In this document: positions 10,453 through 22,964 of the stretch, one piece after another
How the letters are laid out: every line of letters starts with the position of its first letter
Numbering within the stretch: position 1 is the first letter of the stretch
Assembly (NCBI RefSeq): GCF_014925405.1
Contig: NZ_AQHJ01000023.1
Span: forward strand, 1-64,000
Length of the DNA stretch: 64,000 nucleotides
Direction: 5' to 3'
Source of the DNA: Pseudoalteromonas ulvae UL12
GTDB taxonomy: Bacteria; Pseudomonadota; Gammaproteobacteria; Enterobacterales; Alteromonadaceae
Notes under the pieces: generated by a model
Database searches by the model: none
Told to the model about the DNA's origin: nothing
What the model saw: the letters and a program-made list of their open reading frames with translations, nothing else
Translations under genes and position numbers: made by a program

Positions 10453-10929
10453 TTATGGACTAAGGGCTTGGCGTGTAAAGTATATCCCTTGGCATTTCGA
10501 GCACGCATCGATTTTTACTGGGTGGTAATTGTGTATCGATTGGTCACAGTTTTTACAGGTTAAAATGCCTATCCCCACCCATTCTCCTTGATGATAAATC
10601 CCGTTATGTTGGAAATCTTCGAGTAAAGAAAACCACTCAACTTGCGAGCGATCCGCCACTTCGGCCAATTCATACCAACAAGACTCTTTGAGTTCTTCGA
10701 GTGCCAATTGGTGATAATGTTTTTGATGGGCTTGCCAGTGGGATAAATCACGCAGAAAATACTCTTTGTACTGTGCTAATTGCTCTGAGCTATAGTGCCC
10801 AATCGCTTTGGCTTCATTTTCGCCTTTTTGAATGTATGCGACAAGTTGGCTTAATTCATGTTTTTTAACATCACTGAGCCACTGATGAAGCTCTTCCAAC
10901 CATTTTTGATAGTTATTGCTGTGACTCAT
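10453..10929 (-). CDS. ybeL: Zinc-ribbon protein, DUF1451/YbeL family
   Basis: This 158-aa soluble protein is helical and charged for the first 115 residues, then carries a C-terminal zinc ribbon with two CxxC knuckles (CKNC and CSKC). Length, the conserved YHQGEWVGIGILTC region and the position next to leuS match E. coli YbeL. The molecular function is unknown. It is separated by 146 bp from the downstream Lon-like gene and divergent from the LiaF-like gene. Confidence 0.85.
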   Translation of the reverse strand: MSHSNNYQKWLEELHQWLSDVKKHELSQLVAYIQKGENEAKAIGHYSSEQLAQYKEYFLRDLSHWQAHQKHYHQLALEELKESCWYELAEVADRSQVEWFSLLEDFQHNGIYHQGEWVGIGILTCKNCDQSIHNYHPVKIDACSKCQGIYFTRQALSP

Positions 10930-11255
10930 ACTTAGCTCTCCGTGAAAGGCCTTATTTTGAGTATAGACAATTGAGGCTATTTTTCTGCAACCGCTGATAT
11001 AATGGACAAAGTAAATGACTGATATTGAGTTCGATTAAATAAACTAAGCTCTGGTTAAGAGCTTTATTATCCAGAATTCAGGTCAAATAGTGTAATCGCT
11101 TATTTTTTAAGATGATTGACTAACAATTAGCTATAACGACTTAGCATAAAAAACAAAAACAACATAACCTATTGTTTAGGTTATGAATAATTAATGGTTC
11201 AATAATTGCTTATTTTTATTAACTGAATAAGAACAAACACAGAAAAGGATGTAAA
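10930..11255. promoter_or_regulatory. 326-bp divergent intergenic region with two inverted repeats
   Basis: This A+T-rich region lies between ybeL and the LiaF-like gene. It holds a 7-bp inverted repeat AAGCTCT/AGAGCTT (11046-11064, 5-nt loop) and a perfect 9-bp inverted repeat CATAACCTA/TAGGTTATG (11163-11185, 5-nt loop). The second lies 70 bp before the LiaF-like start and could be an operator. No small ORF or RNA gene is evident. Confidence 0.5.
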
Positions 11256-11900
11256 ATGACTGTTAAAGTTGAAGATCGCCCTATTGAAACATTACGTCAA
11301 GAAACCATAGACCAGCTCATCTTAAACTATAGCCATGGTATTTTATCTAATGAAGCATTTGAACGGCGTCTTGATCAAGCGATGGCCACGCAAAATCATC
11401 AAGAGCTCGAGGCGCTAGTCAGTGATTTAACTCTTAAGACCGATCCACTCTACACTGAACGTAAAGAGCAACGATTCAACACTCAATACTCTGACCACCC
11501 AGCCGAAGAAGCCGAAAACATTATTAATGTCTTTGGTGGAACTAAACGCAGTGGATTGTGGCAGGTACCTAAAACCATCAATGTGTTTAGCCTATTTGGT
11601 GGCTCAGAAATAGATTTTTCAAACGCGGTATTCACCGGTCCGAATGTTACTATCAAAGCAAAAAGCATCTTTGGCGGCGAAGCCATTTATGTGCCCGAAA
11701 ATGTCAATGTTGTCACTAAAACCTTTTGTATCTTTGGTGGGATCAGTAACAAAGCTCCTTCTATTTATAACCGCCAAGCACCAACCATCACCATCGAGGG
11801 GTTTGTTTTGTTTGGGGGAATAGATATCAGCATTAAACGCACCGTAAAAGAAAAGTTTGTTGCCTTTGCAAATGAACTAAAAAGTATGTTTCATTCTTAA
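11256..11900 (+). CDS. DUF1707 and LiaF-like domain protein
   Basis: This is a 214-aa protein without obvious membrane helices. Residues 1-60 form a DUF1707-like short helical domain (ILSNEAFERRLDQAMA). Residues 85-210 are a LiaF-like/DUF2154 beta region with repeated FGG turns (VFGGTK, LFGGSE, IFGGEA, IFGGIS, LFGGID). In Firmicutes LiaF is a membrane-bound antagonist in the cell-envelope stress system; the proteobacterial soluble form has no settled role. A strong AAGGAT lies upstream of the ATG and a 13-bp terminator directly follows, so it is a single-gene unit. A role in envelope stress is only an inference from the family. Confidence 0.8.
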   Translation: MTVKVEDRPIETLRQETIDQLILNYSHGILSNEAFERRLDQAMATQNHQELEALVSDLTLKTDPLYTERKEQRFNTQYSDHPAEEAENIINVFGGTKRSGLWQVPKTINVFSLFGGSEIDFSNAVFTGPNVTIKAKSIFGGEAIYVPENVNVVTKTFCIFGGISNKAPSIYNRQAPTITIEGFVLFGGIDISIKRTVKEKFVAFANELKSMFHS

Positions 11901-11910
11901 AACAAAAAGA

Positions 11911-11941
11911 AAAAAGAGTAAGCAACCAGCTTACTCTTTTT
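11911..11941 (+). terminator. Intrinsic terminator after the LiaF-like gene
   Basis: A perfect 13-bp stem (AAAAAGAGTAAGC with its complement) and 5-nt loop AACCA end in a run of five T residues. The stem is A-rich on its left arm, so it may also work on the minus strand. Confidence 0.9.
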
Positions 11942-12147
11942 ATATTGCGTCGAGTTTTGATTCAAACCTTTGAGTATTACCTATCAGTCGATGACTCAGC
12001 ATAAAAAGTAAAACTCTAGCTATTTTCACAACAAATGAATCTCTTTGAAACCGACATCAAGCCTACAATCTTCGCTAGCGACCCGTCTGAATTTAAGTTA
12101 TCCTATCGGCAATTTTTTATTAGTTTGCAAGAAGTTTGGAATTGTAA

Positions 12148-14736
<2,589 letters not shown>

Positions 14737-14737
14737 G

Positions 14738-15232
14738 ATGTTTCGCACGTCGACCTTTTTAGGATACATAGCGCTTTCGCTATGTATCCTTGTTACTGCA
14801 GGCTGCGGGTTCACACTCAAGCAAGCCTCTAATTTACCCACTGACTTACAACAGTTAACGTTTAGTGCTGTTGATCCTCAATCTGATTTATACCGCATAA
14901 TGAAAAAACAATTTTCATTAGCAAAAATCGATTATAAAAATGAAGTCAGAGCTGACCGCGCCGAGTTAACGTTGCTCAGCGATCAACTTGACCGTCGCAC
15001 TTTGTCTTTATTCCCAAATGGGCAAGTCGCTGAATACGAATTAACTTATGGTGTACGATATCAAGTGACTCGTCCCGGTGCACAAGCTACCGAGCAATAC
15101 TTTGAGATTTATCGTAACTATCAAGATGATCCTGATAGTGCCTTGGCTAAAGCCAAAGAACTTGAGCTGATTTTATCTGAAATGCGCTTACAGGCTAGTC
15201 GACGTATTGTTCGAGAATTGGCCCAACTTTAA
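14738..15232 (+). CDS. lptE: LPS-assembly lipoprotein LptE
   Basis: This outer-membrane lipoprotein plugs the LptD barrel for LPS export. A short signal peptide ends in the lipobox VTAGC, followed by GFTLKQASNLP and a single LptE domain, 164 aa from the ATG at 14738. An in-frame ATG at 14720, inside leuS, would add six residues (MWLPTK); neither start has a good ribosome-binding site. The signal-peptide codons contain a perfect 13-bp inverted repeat (14761-14790), described separately. The stop overlaps the holA start as TAATG. Confidence 0.92.
   Translation: MFRTSTFLGYIALSLCILVTAGCGFTLKQASNLPTDLQQLTFSAVDPQSDLYRIMKKQFSLAKIDYKNEVRADRAELTLLSDQLDRRTLSLFPNGQVAEYELTYGVRYQVTRPGAQATEQYFEIYRNYQDDPDSALAKAKELELILSEMRLQASRRIVRELAQL
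14761..14790 (+). repeat. Perfect 13-bp inverted repeat within the lptE signal-peptide codons
   Basis: The arms AGGATACATAGCG and CGCTATGTATCCT are exact complements around a CTTT tetraloop, starting 23 nt into lptE. No T run follows on either strand, so it is not a standard terminator. It encodes part of the hydrophobic signal-peptide core. Confidence 0.9.
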
Positions 15233-16272
15233 TGCGCTGCTATGCCAATCAGTTAGCCAGTAAACTCCAACAGCGTCTTGAGCTGGTTTACATGGTGTTA
15301 GGCGATGAACCATTTCAAGTGCAGCAATGCTGTCATGCGATTAAAACAGCCGCTAAACAACATGGCTATGATGAGCATATTCGTTTATCGGTGACTCCAC
15401 AGTTTGATTGGCAAGAAATAGAACAACACCTCAATAGCTTATCGCTATTCAGTGATAAAAAAATCATTGAGTTAGATTTTGCCGATGCCAAAGCTGGCCA
15501 GCAAGGCGCTAAAGTATTAAAAAGCATTGCTGAACGCCCAAATCCTGATTGCCTCATTTTAATTAAAGGGAATAAAAATGGCCCTGAGGTCCAAAAAACG
15601 GCTTGGTTTAAAGCTCTTGATAATATCGGATTATTTGTACCTTGTTACGAAATAACAGGTCATCACTTACACACTTGGTTAAATGGCCAATGTCAGCAAT
15701 TACAACTTAACCTCGACGGTGATGCTAAAGCGCTGCTGCTAGAATCTACGCAAGGTAATTTACTGGCCACATATCAAGAGCTTGAAAAGCTGTCTTTACT
15801 GTATGGTCAGGCTGCGGTCAGTCGCCAATTACTCGCGCCTGTACTGCTTAATCAAGCTAAATTCGATATTTTTGATCTCACCGATGCACTGCTACAAGGA
15901 AACAGCAAACAAGCCGTTACGATTGTTGCTCGCTTGCAAAAGGACAACACAGAGATCACTTCCATCGCATGGGCAATTGCACGTGAAGCGCAACAATTAT
16001 TCACCATGCAAACTCGCTTACAGCAAGGGCTCAATAAAGCACAGGTATTCAAAGAGTGTAATATATGGAAGAATCGTCAAGCAATAACCGAGCAGGCACT
16101 CAATCGCTTACCCTACCAACAATTAACATTGTTAATTAGCCAATTAGCTTTATTTGACCGCCACTTTAAACAAGGCACGCTTGCTTGCCCTTTTCAAGCC
16201 ATCACACACATTGCATTGGGCTTTTGTCAGCCCGTTAATGTAGCCTTGCCAATCTATCACGACCCAATATGA
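15232..16272 (+). CDS. holA: DNA polymerase III subunit delta
   Basis: This is the delta subunit of the clamp loader, which opens the beta clamp. At 346 aa it shows the family N-terminal pattern VYMVLGDEPFQVQQC and the conserved LFSDKKIIEL stretch near residue 75. Its start overlaps the lptE stop and its stop overlaps the nadD start, so lptE, holA and nadD are translationally linked, as in E. coli. Confidence 0.95.
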   Translation: MRCYANQLASKLQQRLELVYMVLGDEPFQVQQCCHAIKTAAKQHGYDEHIRLSVTPQFDWQEIEQHLNSLSLFSDKKIIELDFADAKAGQQGAKVLKSIAERPNPDCLILIKGNKNGPEVQKTAWFKALDNIGLFVPCYEITGHHLHTWLNGQCQQLQLNLDGDAKALLLESTQGNLLATYQELEKLSLLYGQAAVSRQLLAPVLLNQAKFDIFDLTDALLQGNSKQAVTIVARLQKDNTEITSIAWAIAREAQQLFTMQTRLQQGLNKAQVFKECNIWKNRQAITEQALNRLPYQQLTLLISQLALFDRHFKQGTLACPFQAITHIALGFCQPVNVALPIYHDPI

Positions 16273-16895
16273 TAGGTATTTTTGGCGGCACATTTGATCC
16301 GATCCATCAAGGGCACCTAAATATTGCCACACACTGCATTGAGCAATTGCCTCTGAGCACACTCGCATTTATGCCCTGTGCACAACCGGCACATAAAACA
16401 CACAGCGGTGTCAGTGCAGAACAACGCTTGGCCATGGTTAAATTAGCCATTGCGCAGCAGCCTAAATTTACCATTGATGATCGAGAACTGAAACGCAAAG
16501 GCCCTTCCTATTCATTACTGAGTCTGCAAGAGTTAAGGCAAGAACACCCAAACGACGCCATTGCCTTTTTAATCGGCATGGATTCACTGAATAACTTACA
16601 TAAATGGTATCAGTGGCAAGAAGTCGTCGACTTATGCCATTTAATTGTCTGCCAGCGTCCAGGTGAAGCATTAAACCCAAGCCCAGTAATACGCGATTAC
16701 ATTGCACGAAACAGCGCACCTGATGTGCACGCTTTAAAAACAAAACAAGCAGGTCTTTGCTATTTTTTGGCCACTTCTTTGACGGCGATTTCGTCAAGTG
16801 AACTGCGCGAACAACTTAAGACATCCCCTAGCCTGCCAGAACATTTGCCCACCAGTGTCGCTAACTACATTAAAAATCAGCATATCTACTGTTAA
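16269..16895 (+). CDS. nadD: Nicotinate-nucleotide adenylyltransferase
   Basis: This enzyme forms deamido-NAD from nicotinate mononucleotide and ATP. The nucleotidyltransferase signature GGTFDPIHQGH lies at residues 5-15, and the second motif ISSSELREQL near 180. At 208 aa it has the family length. It overlaps holA by four bases (ATGA). A 79-bp gap to rsfS follows. Confidence 0.96.
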   Translation: MIGIFGGTFDPIHQGHLNIATHCIEQLPLSTLAFMPCAQPAHKTHSGVSAEQRLAMVKLAIAQQPKFTIDDRELKRKGPSYSLLSLQELRQEHPNDAIAFLIGMDSLNNLHKWYQWQEVVDLCHLIVCQRPGEALNPSPVIRDYIARNSAPDVHALKTKQAGLCYFLATSLTAISSSELREQLKTSPSLPEHLPTSVANYIKNQHIYC

Positions 16896-16974
16896 TTTTC
16901 ATTCTCATCTTAATAATTACAAGCAGCCGTGATAAAATCACTAATTAGCTTTAACTTATTTGTGAGAACACATT

Positions 16975-17292
16975 TTGGAATCAACCGAACTATTAGAGTT
17001 TGCTGTAGATAAAATCGACGACATGAAAGCTCGTGACATCATTAAATTAGATGTCAGAGAAAAATCAAATATTACCGATTACTTAGTTATCTGTTCAGGT
17101 AACTCAAAGCGTCACGTACAATCCATTGCTGAAAACGTCAATAAAGAAGCCAAAGCGATAGGCCTTGAGCCACTAGGTATTGAAGGCCAAACAGGTGGTG
17201 AGTGGGTCTTAGTAGACTTAGGTGATGTGGTTGTTCATGTGATGCAAGATCAATCTCGAGATTTCTACCAGTTAGAAAAACTTTGGGGTTAA
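16975..17292 (+). CDS. rsfS: Ribosomal silencing factor RsfS
   Basis: This small protein binds uL14 on the large subunit and blocks subunit joining in stationary phase. The 105-aa Iojap-type sequence includes SNITDYLVICSGNSKRHVQ and GGEWVLVDLGDVVVHVM. The only sensible start is TTG at 16975; the ribosome-binding site (TGAGA, 9 nt upstream) is weak, so translation may be low. It is followed after 6 nt by rlmH, the usual pairing. Confidence 0.95.
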   Translation: MESTELLEFAVDKIDDMKARDIIKLDVREKSNITDYLVICSGNSKRHVQSIAENVNKEAKAIGLEPLGIEGQTGGEWVLVDLGDVVVHVMQDQSRDFYQLEKLWG

Positions 17293-17298
17293 TCAACA

Positions 17299-17769
17299 AT
17301 GAAGATACAACTAATTGCGGTTGGTACTAAAATGCCAAGCTGGGTTGAAACAGGGTATCAAGAATATCAACGTCGCTTCCCAAAAGACATGCCGCTGGAA
17401 TTAGTTGAAATCAACGCGGGAAAACGTGGAAAAAATGCCGATATCAAACGCATTTTACAATTAGAGGGTGAAAAAACCTTAGCCGCAATCCCAAAAGGGA
17501 ACCGTATTGTTACCTTAGAAGTCACAGGTAAACCTTGGGATACCCATGACTTAGCCAAACAAATGGAAAAATGGCAACACGATGGGCGTGATATCAGTTT
17601 GCTCATTGGTGGGCCTGAAGGTTTGGCACCTGAGTGTATTGCTGCATCTGAGCAGAAGTGGTCACTGTCTAACTTGACTCTGCCTCATCCTTTGGTCCGA
17701 ATTGTGGTTGCAGAAAGCCTCTATCGTGCGTGGAGCTTAAACAACAACCACCCATATCATCGCGAATAA
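17299..17769 (+). CDS. rlmH: 23S rRNA pseudouridine-1915 N3-methyltransferase RlmH
   Basis: This SPOUT methyltransferase acts on m3Psi1915 in helix 69 of 23S rRNA. The 156-aa protein carries the AdoMet-binding knot motif LLIGGPEGL (near residue 105) and a conserved C-terminus [15 protein letters not shown]. It follows rsfS, which also acts on the large subunit, and is 5 nt from the mrdA start. Confidence 0.97.
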   Translation: MKIQLIAVGTKMPSWVETGYQEYQRRFPKDMPLELVEINAGKRGKNADIKRILQLEGEKTLAAIPKGNRIVTLEVTGKPWDTHDLAKQMEKWQHDGRDISLLIGGPEGLAPECIAASEQKWSLSNLTLPHPLVRIVVAESLYRAWSLNNNHPYHRE

Positions 17770-17774
17770 TCTCA

Positions 17775-19652
17775 ATGATGTTCAAACGACGAAGCCAAAT
17801 CAGAGATCATTCCGCCGAAGCCAATTTATTTGCTCGGCGCTCATTTATCGCCTTTGTCTTTGTCTTAATTCTGATTGCTATTTTATTTGTTAATATTTAC
17901 CAACTTCAAGTTATTGCTCATCAGAGCTATCAAACTCGCTCCAATGACAACCGAATAAAACTCGTCCCTATCGCACCTAATCGCGGATTAATCTACGATA
18001 GAAATGGCGTCATCCTCGCTGAGAATCAGCCAATTTTTAATTTAGAAGCCATCCCTGAAGATGTCGATGACATGGCTGATTCTATCATTCGCCTAAGTGC
18101 AATTTTAGATATTAGCGACGCTGAAAAAAGCGAATTTTTAGACGATATAAAACAGCAAAGACGCTTTAAAAGCCAAGTATTAAAGTCTCGCTTAAATGAA
18201 GAACAAGTAGCAAAATTTTCGGCGCATCAACATAAATTCCCAGGTTTTAGTATTGAAGCTCGCCTTGCGCGTCATTATCCGTTTGGTGATACCTTAACTC
18301 ACGCCTTAGGTTACGTTGCCAAGTTAAATAAAAAAGAGCTCAACCAACTTCAGATCGATGGGCTTGAAACAAACTACCGCGCAACACGTTATTTTGGAAA
18401 ACTAGGGCTCGAAAAGTATTATGAGCACATTTTGCACGGTACTGTTGGCTCTCAAGAAGTCGAAATCAATAATCGAGGGCGCATTCTTCGCACACTCAGT
18501 TCAACGCCCCCCGTACCTGGAGAAGATTTAGTCTTAACATTGGACGTCGGTTTACAGCAAATAGCGCAATATGCACTCAAAGACAGTCGAGGCGCAGTTG
18601 TGGTGCTCGATGCGAAAAGTGGCGGGATCCTCGCACTCTATTCAAACCCCAGTTACGATCCTAACCTGTTTGTTCATGGCATTAGCCGCACCGATTATCG
18701 GGCATTGCTCAACCCTGACCGACCTTTAATCAACCGCGCAACACAAGGTAGCTACGCCCCAGCTTCGACCATTAAACCGTTGATGGCCATCTTTGGTCTT
18801 GAGGAAGGATTAATCACTGAGTCGACTACTATGTTCGACCCTGGTTTTTTTCAAATCCCCAATGTTGAACATCGTTGGCGTGACTGGAAACGATGGGGGC
18901 ACGGTAAAGCGGTTGATGTTTATCAAGCCATAGAAGAGTCATGCGATACGTTTTTTTATGATATTGCCTTTCGAGCCGGTGTCGATAAAATCAGTAACTT
19001 TATGGCACAGTTTGGCTTTGGTGAGTTATCCGGTGTTGATATTTATGAAGAAACGTCGGCTATTTTACCCTCTAAAGAGTGGAAAAAAGAACGATTTAAA
19101 GAATCGTGGTGGCGTGGCGACACAATTTCTGTCGGAATTGGTCAAGGCTACTGGACGGCGACTCCAATGCAAATTGCCAATGCGACAAATATTATGGTCA
19201 ATAAAGGCGTGCATAACCCCCCCCATTTGGTCTCATTAACTAAATTAGGGGAAGAAGTGAATCTCATTAATAATGAAGAAAAACCTCCTATTACGTTAAA
19301 AGATCCGCACAATTGGCAAATTGCTATTGATGCCATGCACAACACTGTCTACAAAAAAACCGGCACCGCGCACGCTGCATTTGTCGGTGCTGATTATGAT
19401 CCATCAGGAAAAACCGGCACCGCGCAGGTTGTGAGTATTGCGCAAGGCGAACGATATGACGCTGAAAATCTAAAAGAGAAACATCGCGATAATGCCCTTT
19501 ATATTGGTTTTGCTCCTTACAGCGATCCTGAAATTATTGTTATGGTGACTGTCGAAAACACTGGCGGCGGCAGTAGCGTCGGCGCTCCAATTGCTCGTCA
19601 ATTGATGGATTATCATTTTTCTTCTCAACAATCTCGAGCTGACACACCATGA
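17775..19652 (+). CDS. mrdA: Penicillin-binding protein 2 (elongasome transpeptidase)
   Basis: This is a class B PBP for cell elongation, anchored by one N-terminal helix (about residues 23-43). The active-site S332 is in PASTIKP (STIK), the second motif is SCD, and the third is SGKTGTAQ near residue 550. I place the start at ATG 17775 (625 aa) because an upstream ATG at 17730 lies inside rlmH and adds residues unlike the family. An extra KTGTAH sequence sits about 24 residues before the true KTG box. The stop overlaps rodA by four bases. Confidence 0.97.
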   Translation: MMFKRRSQIRDHSAEANLFARRSFIAFVFVLILIAILFVNIYQLQVIAHQSYQTRSNDNRIKLVPIAPNRGLIYDRNGVILAENQPIFNLEAIPEDVDDMADSIIRLSAILDISDAEKSEFLDDIKQQRRFKSQVLKSRLNEEQVAKFSAHQHKFPGFSIEARLARHYPFGDTLTHALGYVAKLNKKELNQLQIDGLETNYRATRYFGKLGLEKYYEHILHGTVGSQEVEINNRGRILRTLSSTPPVPGEDLVLTLDVGLQQIAQYALKDSRGAVVVLDAKSGGILALYSNPSYDPNLFVHGISRTDYRALLNPDRPLINRATQGSYAPASTIKPLMAIFGLEEGLITESTTMFDPGFFQIPNVEHRWRDWKRWGHGKAVDVYQAIEESCDTFFYDIAFRAGVDKISNFMAQFGFGELSGVDIYEETSAILPSKEWKKERFKESWWRGDTISVGIGQGYWTATPMQIANATNIMVNKGVHNPPHLVSLTKLGEEVNLINNEEKPPITLKDPHNWQIAIDAMHNTVYKKTGTAHAAFVGADYDPSGKTGTAQVVSIAQGERYDAENLKEKHRDNALYIGFAPYSDPEIIVMVTVENTGGGSSVGAPIARQLMDYHFSSQQSRADTP

Positions 19653-20755
19653 CCTCATTGCACAGTCAAAAATCGTTTTGGGATAAAATTCACTTAGATT
19701 GGCCGCTCTTTGCAGCCTTGATTGCAATGCTCAGTGCAAGCACATTTATTATCTACAGTGCTAGCGGACAAGACATGGCAATGTTAATCCGTCAAAGTAA
19801 ACGTATTGGCTTAGCACTAATGGCTATGATTATCTTGGCTCAATTTTCCCCTCGTACCTATAAACAATGGGTGTTTTTGTTTTACGGGATTGGGCTGGCG
19901 TTACTTATCGCTGTGTTAGTCATGGGAGTCAGTAGCAAAGGTGCACAGCGCTGGCTTGATTTGGGCGTGACACGGTTTCAACCATCTGAGATTATGAAAT
20001 TAGCAGTGCCGATGATGGTTGCATGGTATATCGGCAAATATCACCTCCCGCCCCGATTAATTCATTTAGTGGTTGGCTTCGCTTTGGTAATGGTTCCAAC
20101 AATTTTGATCAAAGAGCAACCTGACCTTGGTACCTCTATTCTAATCGCCAGTTCGGGGATTTTCGTTTTGTTTCTAGCTGGCATAAGCTGGCGCTTAATT
20201 CTGTTTCTTGGCGCTGCGGCAGGCTTAGCGGCCCCTGTTTTTTGGACTTACGGCATGCATGCCTATCAGAAACAGCGAGTGTTGACCTTTTTAAACCCCG
20301 AAAGTGATCCATTGGGCGCTGGTTATCACATTATCCAATCAAAAATAGCCATCGGCTCTGGCGGAGTTGAAGGCAAAGGTTGGTTACAAGGTACCCAATC
20401 ACAATTAGAATTTTTACCTGAGCGCCATACTGACTTTATATTTTCGGTGTTATCTGAAGAGTTTGGCCTTGTTGGTGTGACTGTGCTACTGGCTGCATAT
20501 TTATTTATTATTGGTCGTGGGCTTTTTATTGCCGTTAACGCACAAGACGCATTTGGTAAGCTATTAGCTGGGAGCCTCACTTTGACCTTTTTTGTCTATG
20601 TCTTTGTTAATATAGGAATGGTGTCAGGCTTACTCCCTGTGGTCGGCGTGCCCCTACCACTCATCAGTTATGGAGGGACATCGATGGTGACCTTAATGGC
20701 TGGATTTGGCATAATTATGTCTATTGCAACGCACAAAAAGGTCATAATTAACTAA
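19649..20755 (+). CDS. rodA: Peptidoglycan glycosyltransferase RodA
   Basis: This SEDS-family polytopic protein polymerises lipid II with PBP2. The 368-aa sequence has about ten membrane helices and the family motifs [11 protein letters not shown] near residue 92 and [11 protein letters not shown] near 335. The overlap with mrdA (ATGA) and with rlpA (TAATG) indicates a single elongasome operon. Confidence 0.97.
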   Translation: MTSLHSQKSFWDKIHLDWPLFAALIAMLSASTFIIYSASGQDMAMLIRQSKRIGLALMAMIILAQFSPRTYKQWVFLFYGIGLALLIAVLVMGVSSKGAQRWLDLGVTRFQPSEIMKLAVPMMVAWYIGKYHLPPRLIHLVVGFALVMVPTILIKEQPDLGTSILIASSGIFVLFLAGISWRLILFLGAAAGLAAPVFWTYGMHAYQKQRVLTFLNPESDPLGAGYHIIQSKIAIGSGGVEGKGWLQGTQSQLEFLPERHTDFIFSVLSEEFGLVGVTVLLAAYLFIIGRGLFIAVNAQDAFGKLLAGSLTLTFFVYVFVNIGMVSGLLPVVGVPLPLISYGGTSMVTLMAGFGIIMSIATHKKVIIN

Positions 20756-21516
20756 TGAAACGGTGGCTTCTATTTCTAACATTTTTTGCGGTGTTGTTAC
20801 TTTCTGGCTGTAGTTCTAGCCGCTATGATATGCGCCATGATGCTGCACCTCTTCGCAAGCCAACTCAACTAGAGCAGCAAGATGCAACGGTTGTCGCTAC
20901 AAAAAAAAGCATTGCTGCGAGTCGCCCTTATACCATCGCAGGCAAGCGCTATAAGCCAATGTTAGATGAGACTGGCTATCAACAAGAAGGAGTAGCTTCT
21001 TGGTATGGCCGCAAGTTCCATGGTCATAAAACATCAAATGGTGAAGTTTATGATATGTTTGCCATGACCGCGGCTCATAAAACATTACCTTTACCCAGCT
21101 TTGTTAAAGTCACTAATTTAGACAATGGTAAGAGCGCTATCGTGCGAGTAAATGACCGGGGTCCGTTTCACGATGACCGTATCATCGATTTGTCTTACGC
21201 TGCTGCGTATAAACTTGATTATTATCGTTCTGGTACAGCGCAGGTTAAGTTAGAAGCCATTACCCTCGATGACCAGCCACACCCTTATATTTATATTCAG
21301 GTCGTCGCTGCCAGCAAAACAGACACTATGACCGTTCTTGCAGAGCAAATGCGAGAGAAATACCAAGTAGAAAATATTATTAATCATAGAGATGGAATTT
21401 TTCGGCTAAAAATTGGTCCTATGAAAAACTTAACACAAGCTAAATCGACATTAGCAACCATTCAGCGAGATGGCCATAAAGAAGCCTTCTTGCTTTACAG
21501 TGAACAGTTGCTTTAG
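20755..21516 (+). CDS. rlpA: Septal-ring lytic transglycosylase RlpA
   Basis: This outer-membrane lipoprotein has lipobox LLSGC at about residue 19. A double-psi beta-barrel domain follows (GVASWYGRKFHGHKTSNGE, then VNDRGPFHDDRIIDLS, about residues 80-165), and a C-terminal SPOR domain (about 180-250) binds denuded glycan. The aspartate in NDRGPF and the conserved YGRKFHG loop suggest the catalytic residues are kept. It is translationally coupled to rodA. Confidence 0.95.
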   Translation: MKRWLLFLTFFAVLLLSGCSSSRYDMRHDAAPLRKPTQLEQQDATVVATKKSIAASRPYTIAGKRYKPMLDETGYQQEGVASWYGRKFHGHKTSNGEVYDMFAMTAAHKTLPLPSFVKVTNLDNGKSAIVRVNDRGPFHDDRIIDLSYAAAYKLDYYRSGTAQVKLEAITLDDQPHPYIYIQVVAASKTDTMTVLAEQMREKYQVENIINHRDGIFRLKIGPMKNLTQAKSTLATIQRDGHKEAFLLYSEQLL

Positions 21517-21566
21517 GATAATACCTTGGCAGCACACATATTCTATTAACCAAATAAATTATTATA

Positions 21567-22730
21567 ATGAAACGATTAAAAAACACTTTGCTCAAAAACG
21601 TTTGCACGATTGTTTGCACTGTTGGCATTTTCAGCGCCAATGCGCAAATTCTTCCTGCTCCGCCTCAAATTAATGCTAAAGGGTATTTTTTAGTTGATTA
21701 CACAACTGGGAAAGTGATCGCCGAAGGCGCACCTGATGAACGCCTTGCCCCTGCATCACTGACCAAAATGATGACCAGTTATGTGATTGGCCTAGAAATA
21801 AAAAATAAAAACATCCTCCCCAGTGATGTCGTCACAATCAGTGAAAAGGCATGGAGTAAAAACTTTCCTGACTCGTCGAAGATGTTTATCGAAGTCGGTA
21901 AGAAAATTACTGTTGAAGACTTAAACCGTGGCATCATTATTCAATCAGGCAATGATGCCTGTGTGGCGATGGCTGAGCATATTGCAGGTAGCGAAAGCGC
22001 CTTTGCAGATCTTATGAATGCGCATGCCCAACGTTTAGGTATGAGCAATTCTCACTTTATTAATAGCCATGGCTTAGATACAGACGAGCATTACACTACA
22101 CCACGTGATATGGCGAACTTAGGCATCGCATTAATTCGTGATGTGCCTGAAGAATATGCAATTTATGCTGAAAAATCATTTACATTTAATGGCATTAAGC
22201 AATATAACCGCAACTCATTATTATGGGATGAAAGTCTCGATGTTGACGGTATCAAAACGGGCCATACTTCAGAAGCTGGCTATAGCTTAGTGACCTCAGC
22301 CACTAAAGCTGATATGCGCTTAGTGGCCGTTGTTATGGGCACAGACAGCGAGCGTGCTCGTAAAGTCGAAAGCAAAAAGTTATTAAACTACGGTTTTCGT
22401 TTTTATGAAACAATCACACCTTACAAAGCGGGTGACTCATTTGCCAGTCAGCGTATTTGGATGGGCAATAAAGAAGAAGTCTCTTTAGGGATTGTTGAAG
22501 ATACCCCGATTACAATTCCTCGTGGCCAAGCTAAAAACTTAAAAGCAAACTTTAAGCTAGATAAAGTCCTTGAAGCTCCGATTGCAAAAGGAACAAGTGT
22601 CGGGACTTTGTTCTTACAACTTGACGGTGAAGACATTGCGCAGTATCCACTAGTCACATTAGAAGAAGTTGAAGAAGGCAGTTTCTTTAGCCAGATTTAT
22701 GATTATCTTCGTCTTCAATTAGCTAACTAA
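21567..22730 (+). CDS. dacA: D-alanyl-D-alanine carboxypeptidase (PBP5/6 family)
   Basis: This periplasmic enzyme trims pentapeptide stems. A signal peptide ends near ANAQ. The motifs are S64-L-T-K (PASLTKMM), SGN (IQSGNDAC) and KTG (DGIKTGHT). The C-terminal beta domain ends in an amphipathic membrane-anchor helix. At 387 aa it is full length. No Shine-Dalgarno is visible before the ATG, so it may depend on its A+T-rich leader; it lies 50 bp after rlpA. A clear terminator follows. Confidence 0.96.
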   Translation: MKRLKNTLLKNVCTIVCTVGIFSANAQILPAPPQINAKGYFLVDYTTGKVIAEGAPDERLAPASLTKMMTSYVIGLEIKNKNILPSDVVTISEKAWSKNFPDSSKMFIEVGKKITVEDLNRGIIIQSGNDACVAMAEHIAGSESAFADLMNAHAQRLGMSNSHFINSHGLDTDEHYTTPRDMANLGIALIRDVPEEYAIYAEKSFTFNGIKQYNRNSLLWDESLDVDGIKTGHTSEAGYSLVTSATKADMRLVAVVMGTDSERARKVESKKLLNYGFRFYETITPYKAGDSFASQRIWMGNKEEVSLGIVEDTPITIPRGQAKNLKANFKLDKVLEAPIAKGTSVGTLFLQLDGEDIAQYPLVTLEEVEEGSFFSQIYDYLRLQLAN

Positions 22731-22749
22731 TTAGTGAAGCAACCCCACA

Positions 22750-22775
22750 AAATGCAGGCTCTTTAGCCTGCATTT
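22750..22775 (+). terminator. Hairpin terminator after dacA
   Basis: A perfect 10-bp stem AAATGCAGGC/GCCTGCATTT with loop TCTTTA is followed by a short T-rich stretch. It separates the elongasome operon from ybeD-lipB-lipA. Confidence 0.75.
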
Positions 22776-22964
22776 CTAATTTATAAAGCTAGTATTTAGA
22801 TTAGGATTATTAATAAGCGTTTTATTAAAAACGATGTTAAAATGCCTGCCTTTAAAATTTACCTGTCTTGTTCTGTTTTTTAAAACTGACTCAAATACGG
22901 TGTTTGTCCGTATTATGTGACAGGTAATTATCTACCAAACAACCGATTTTGAGGCTCACGCACC

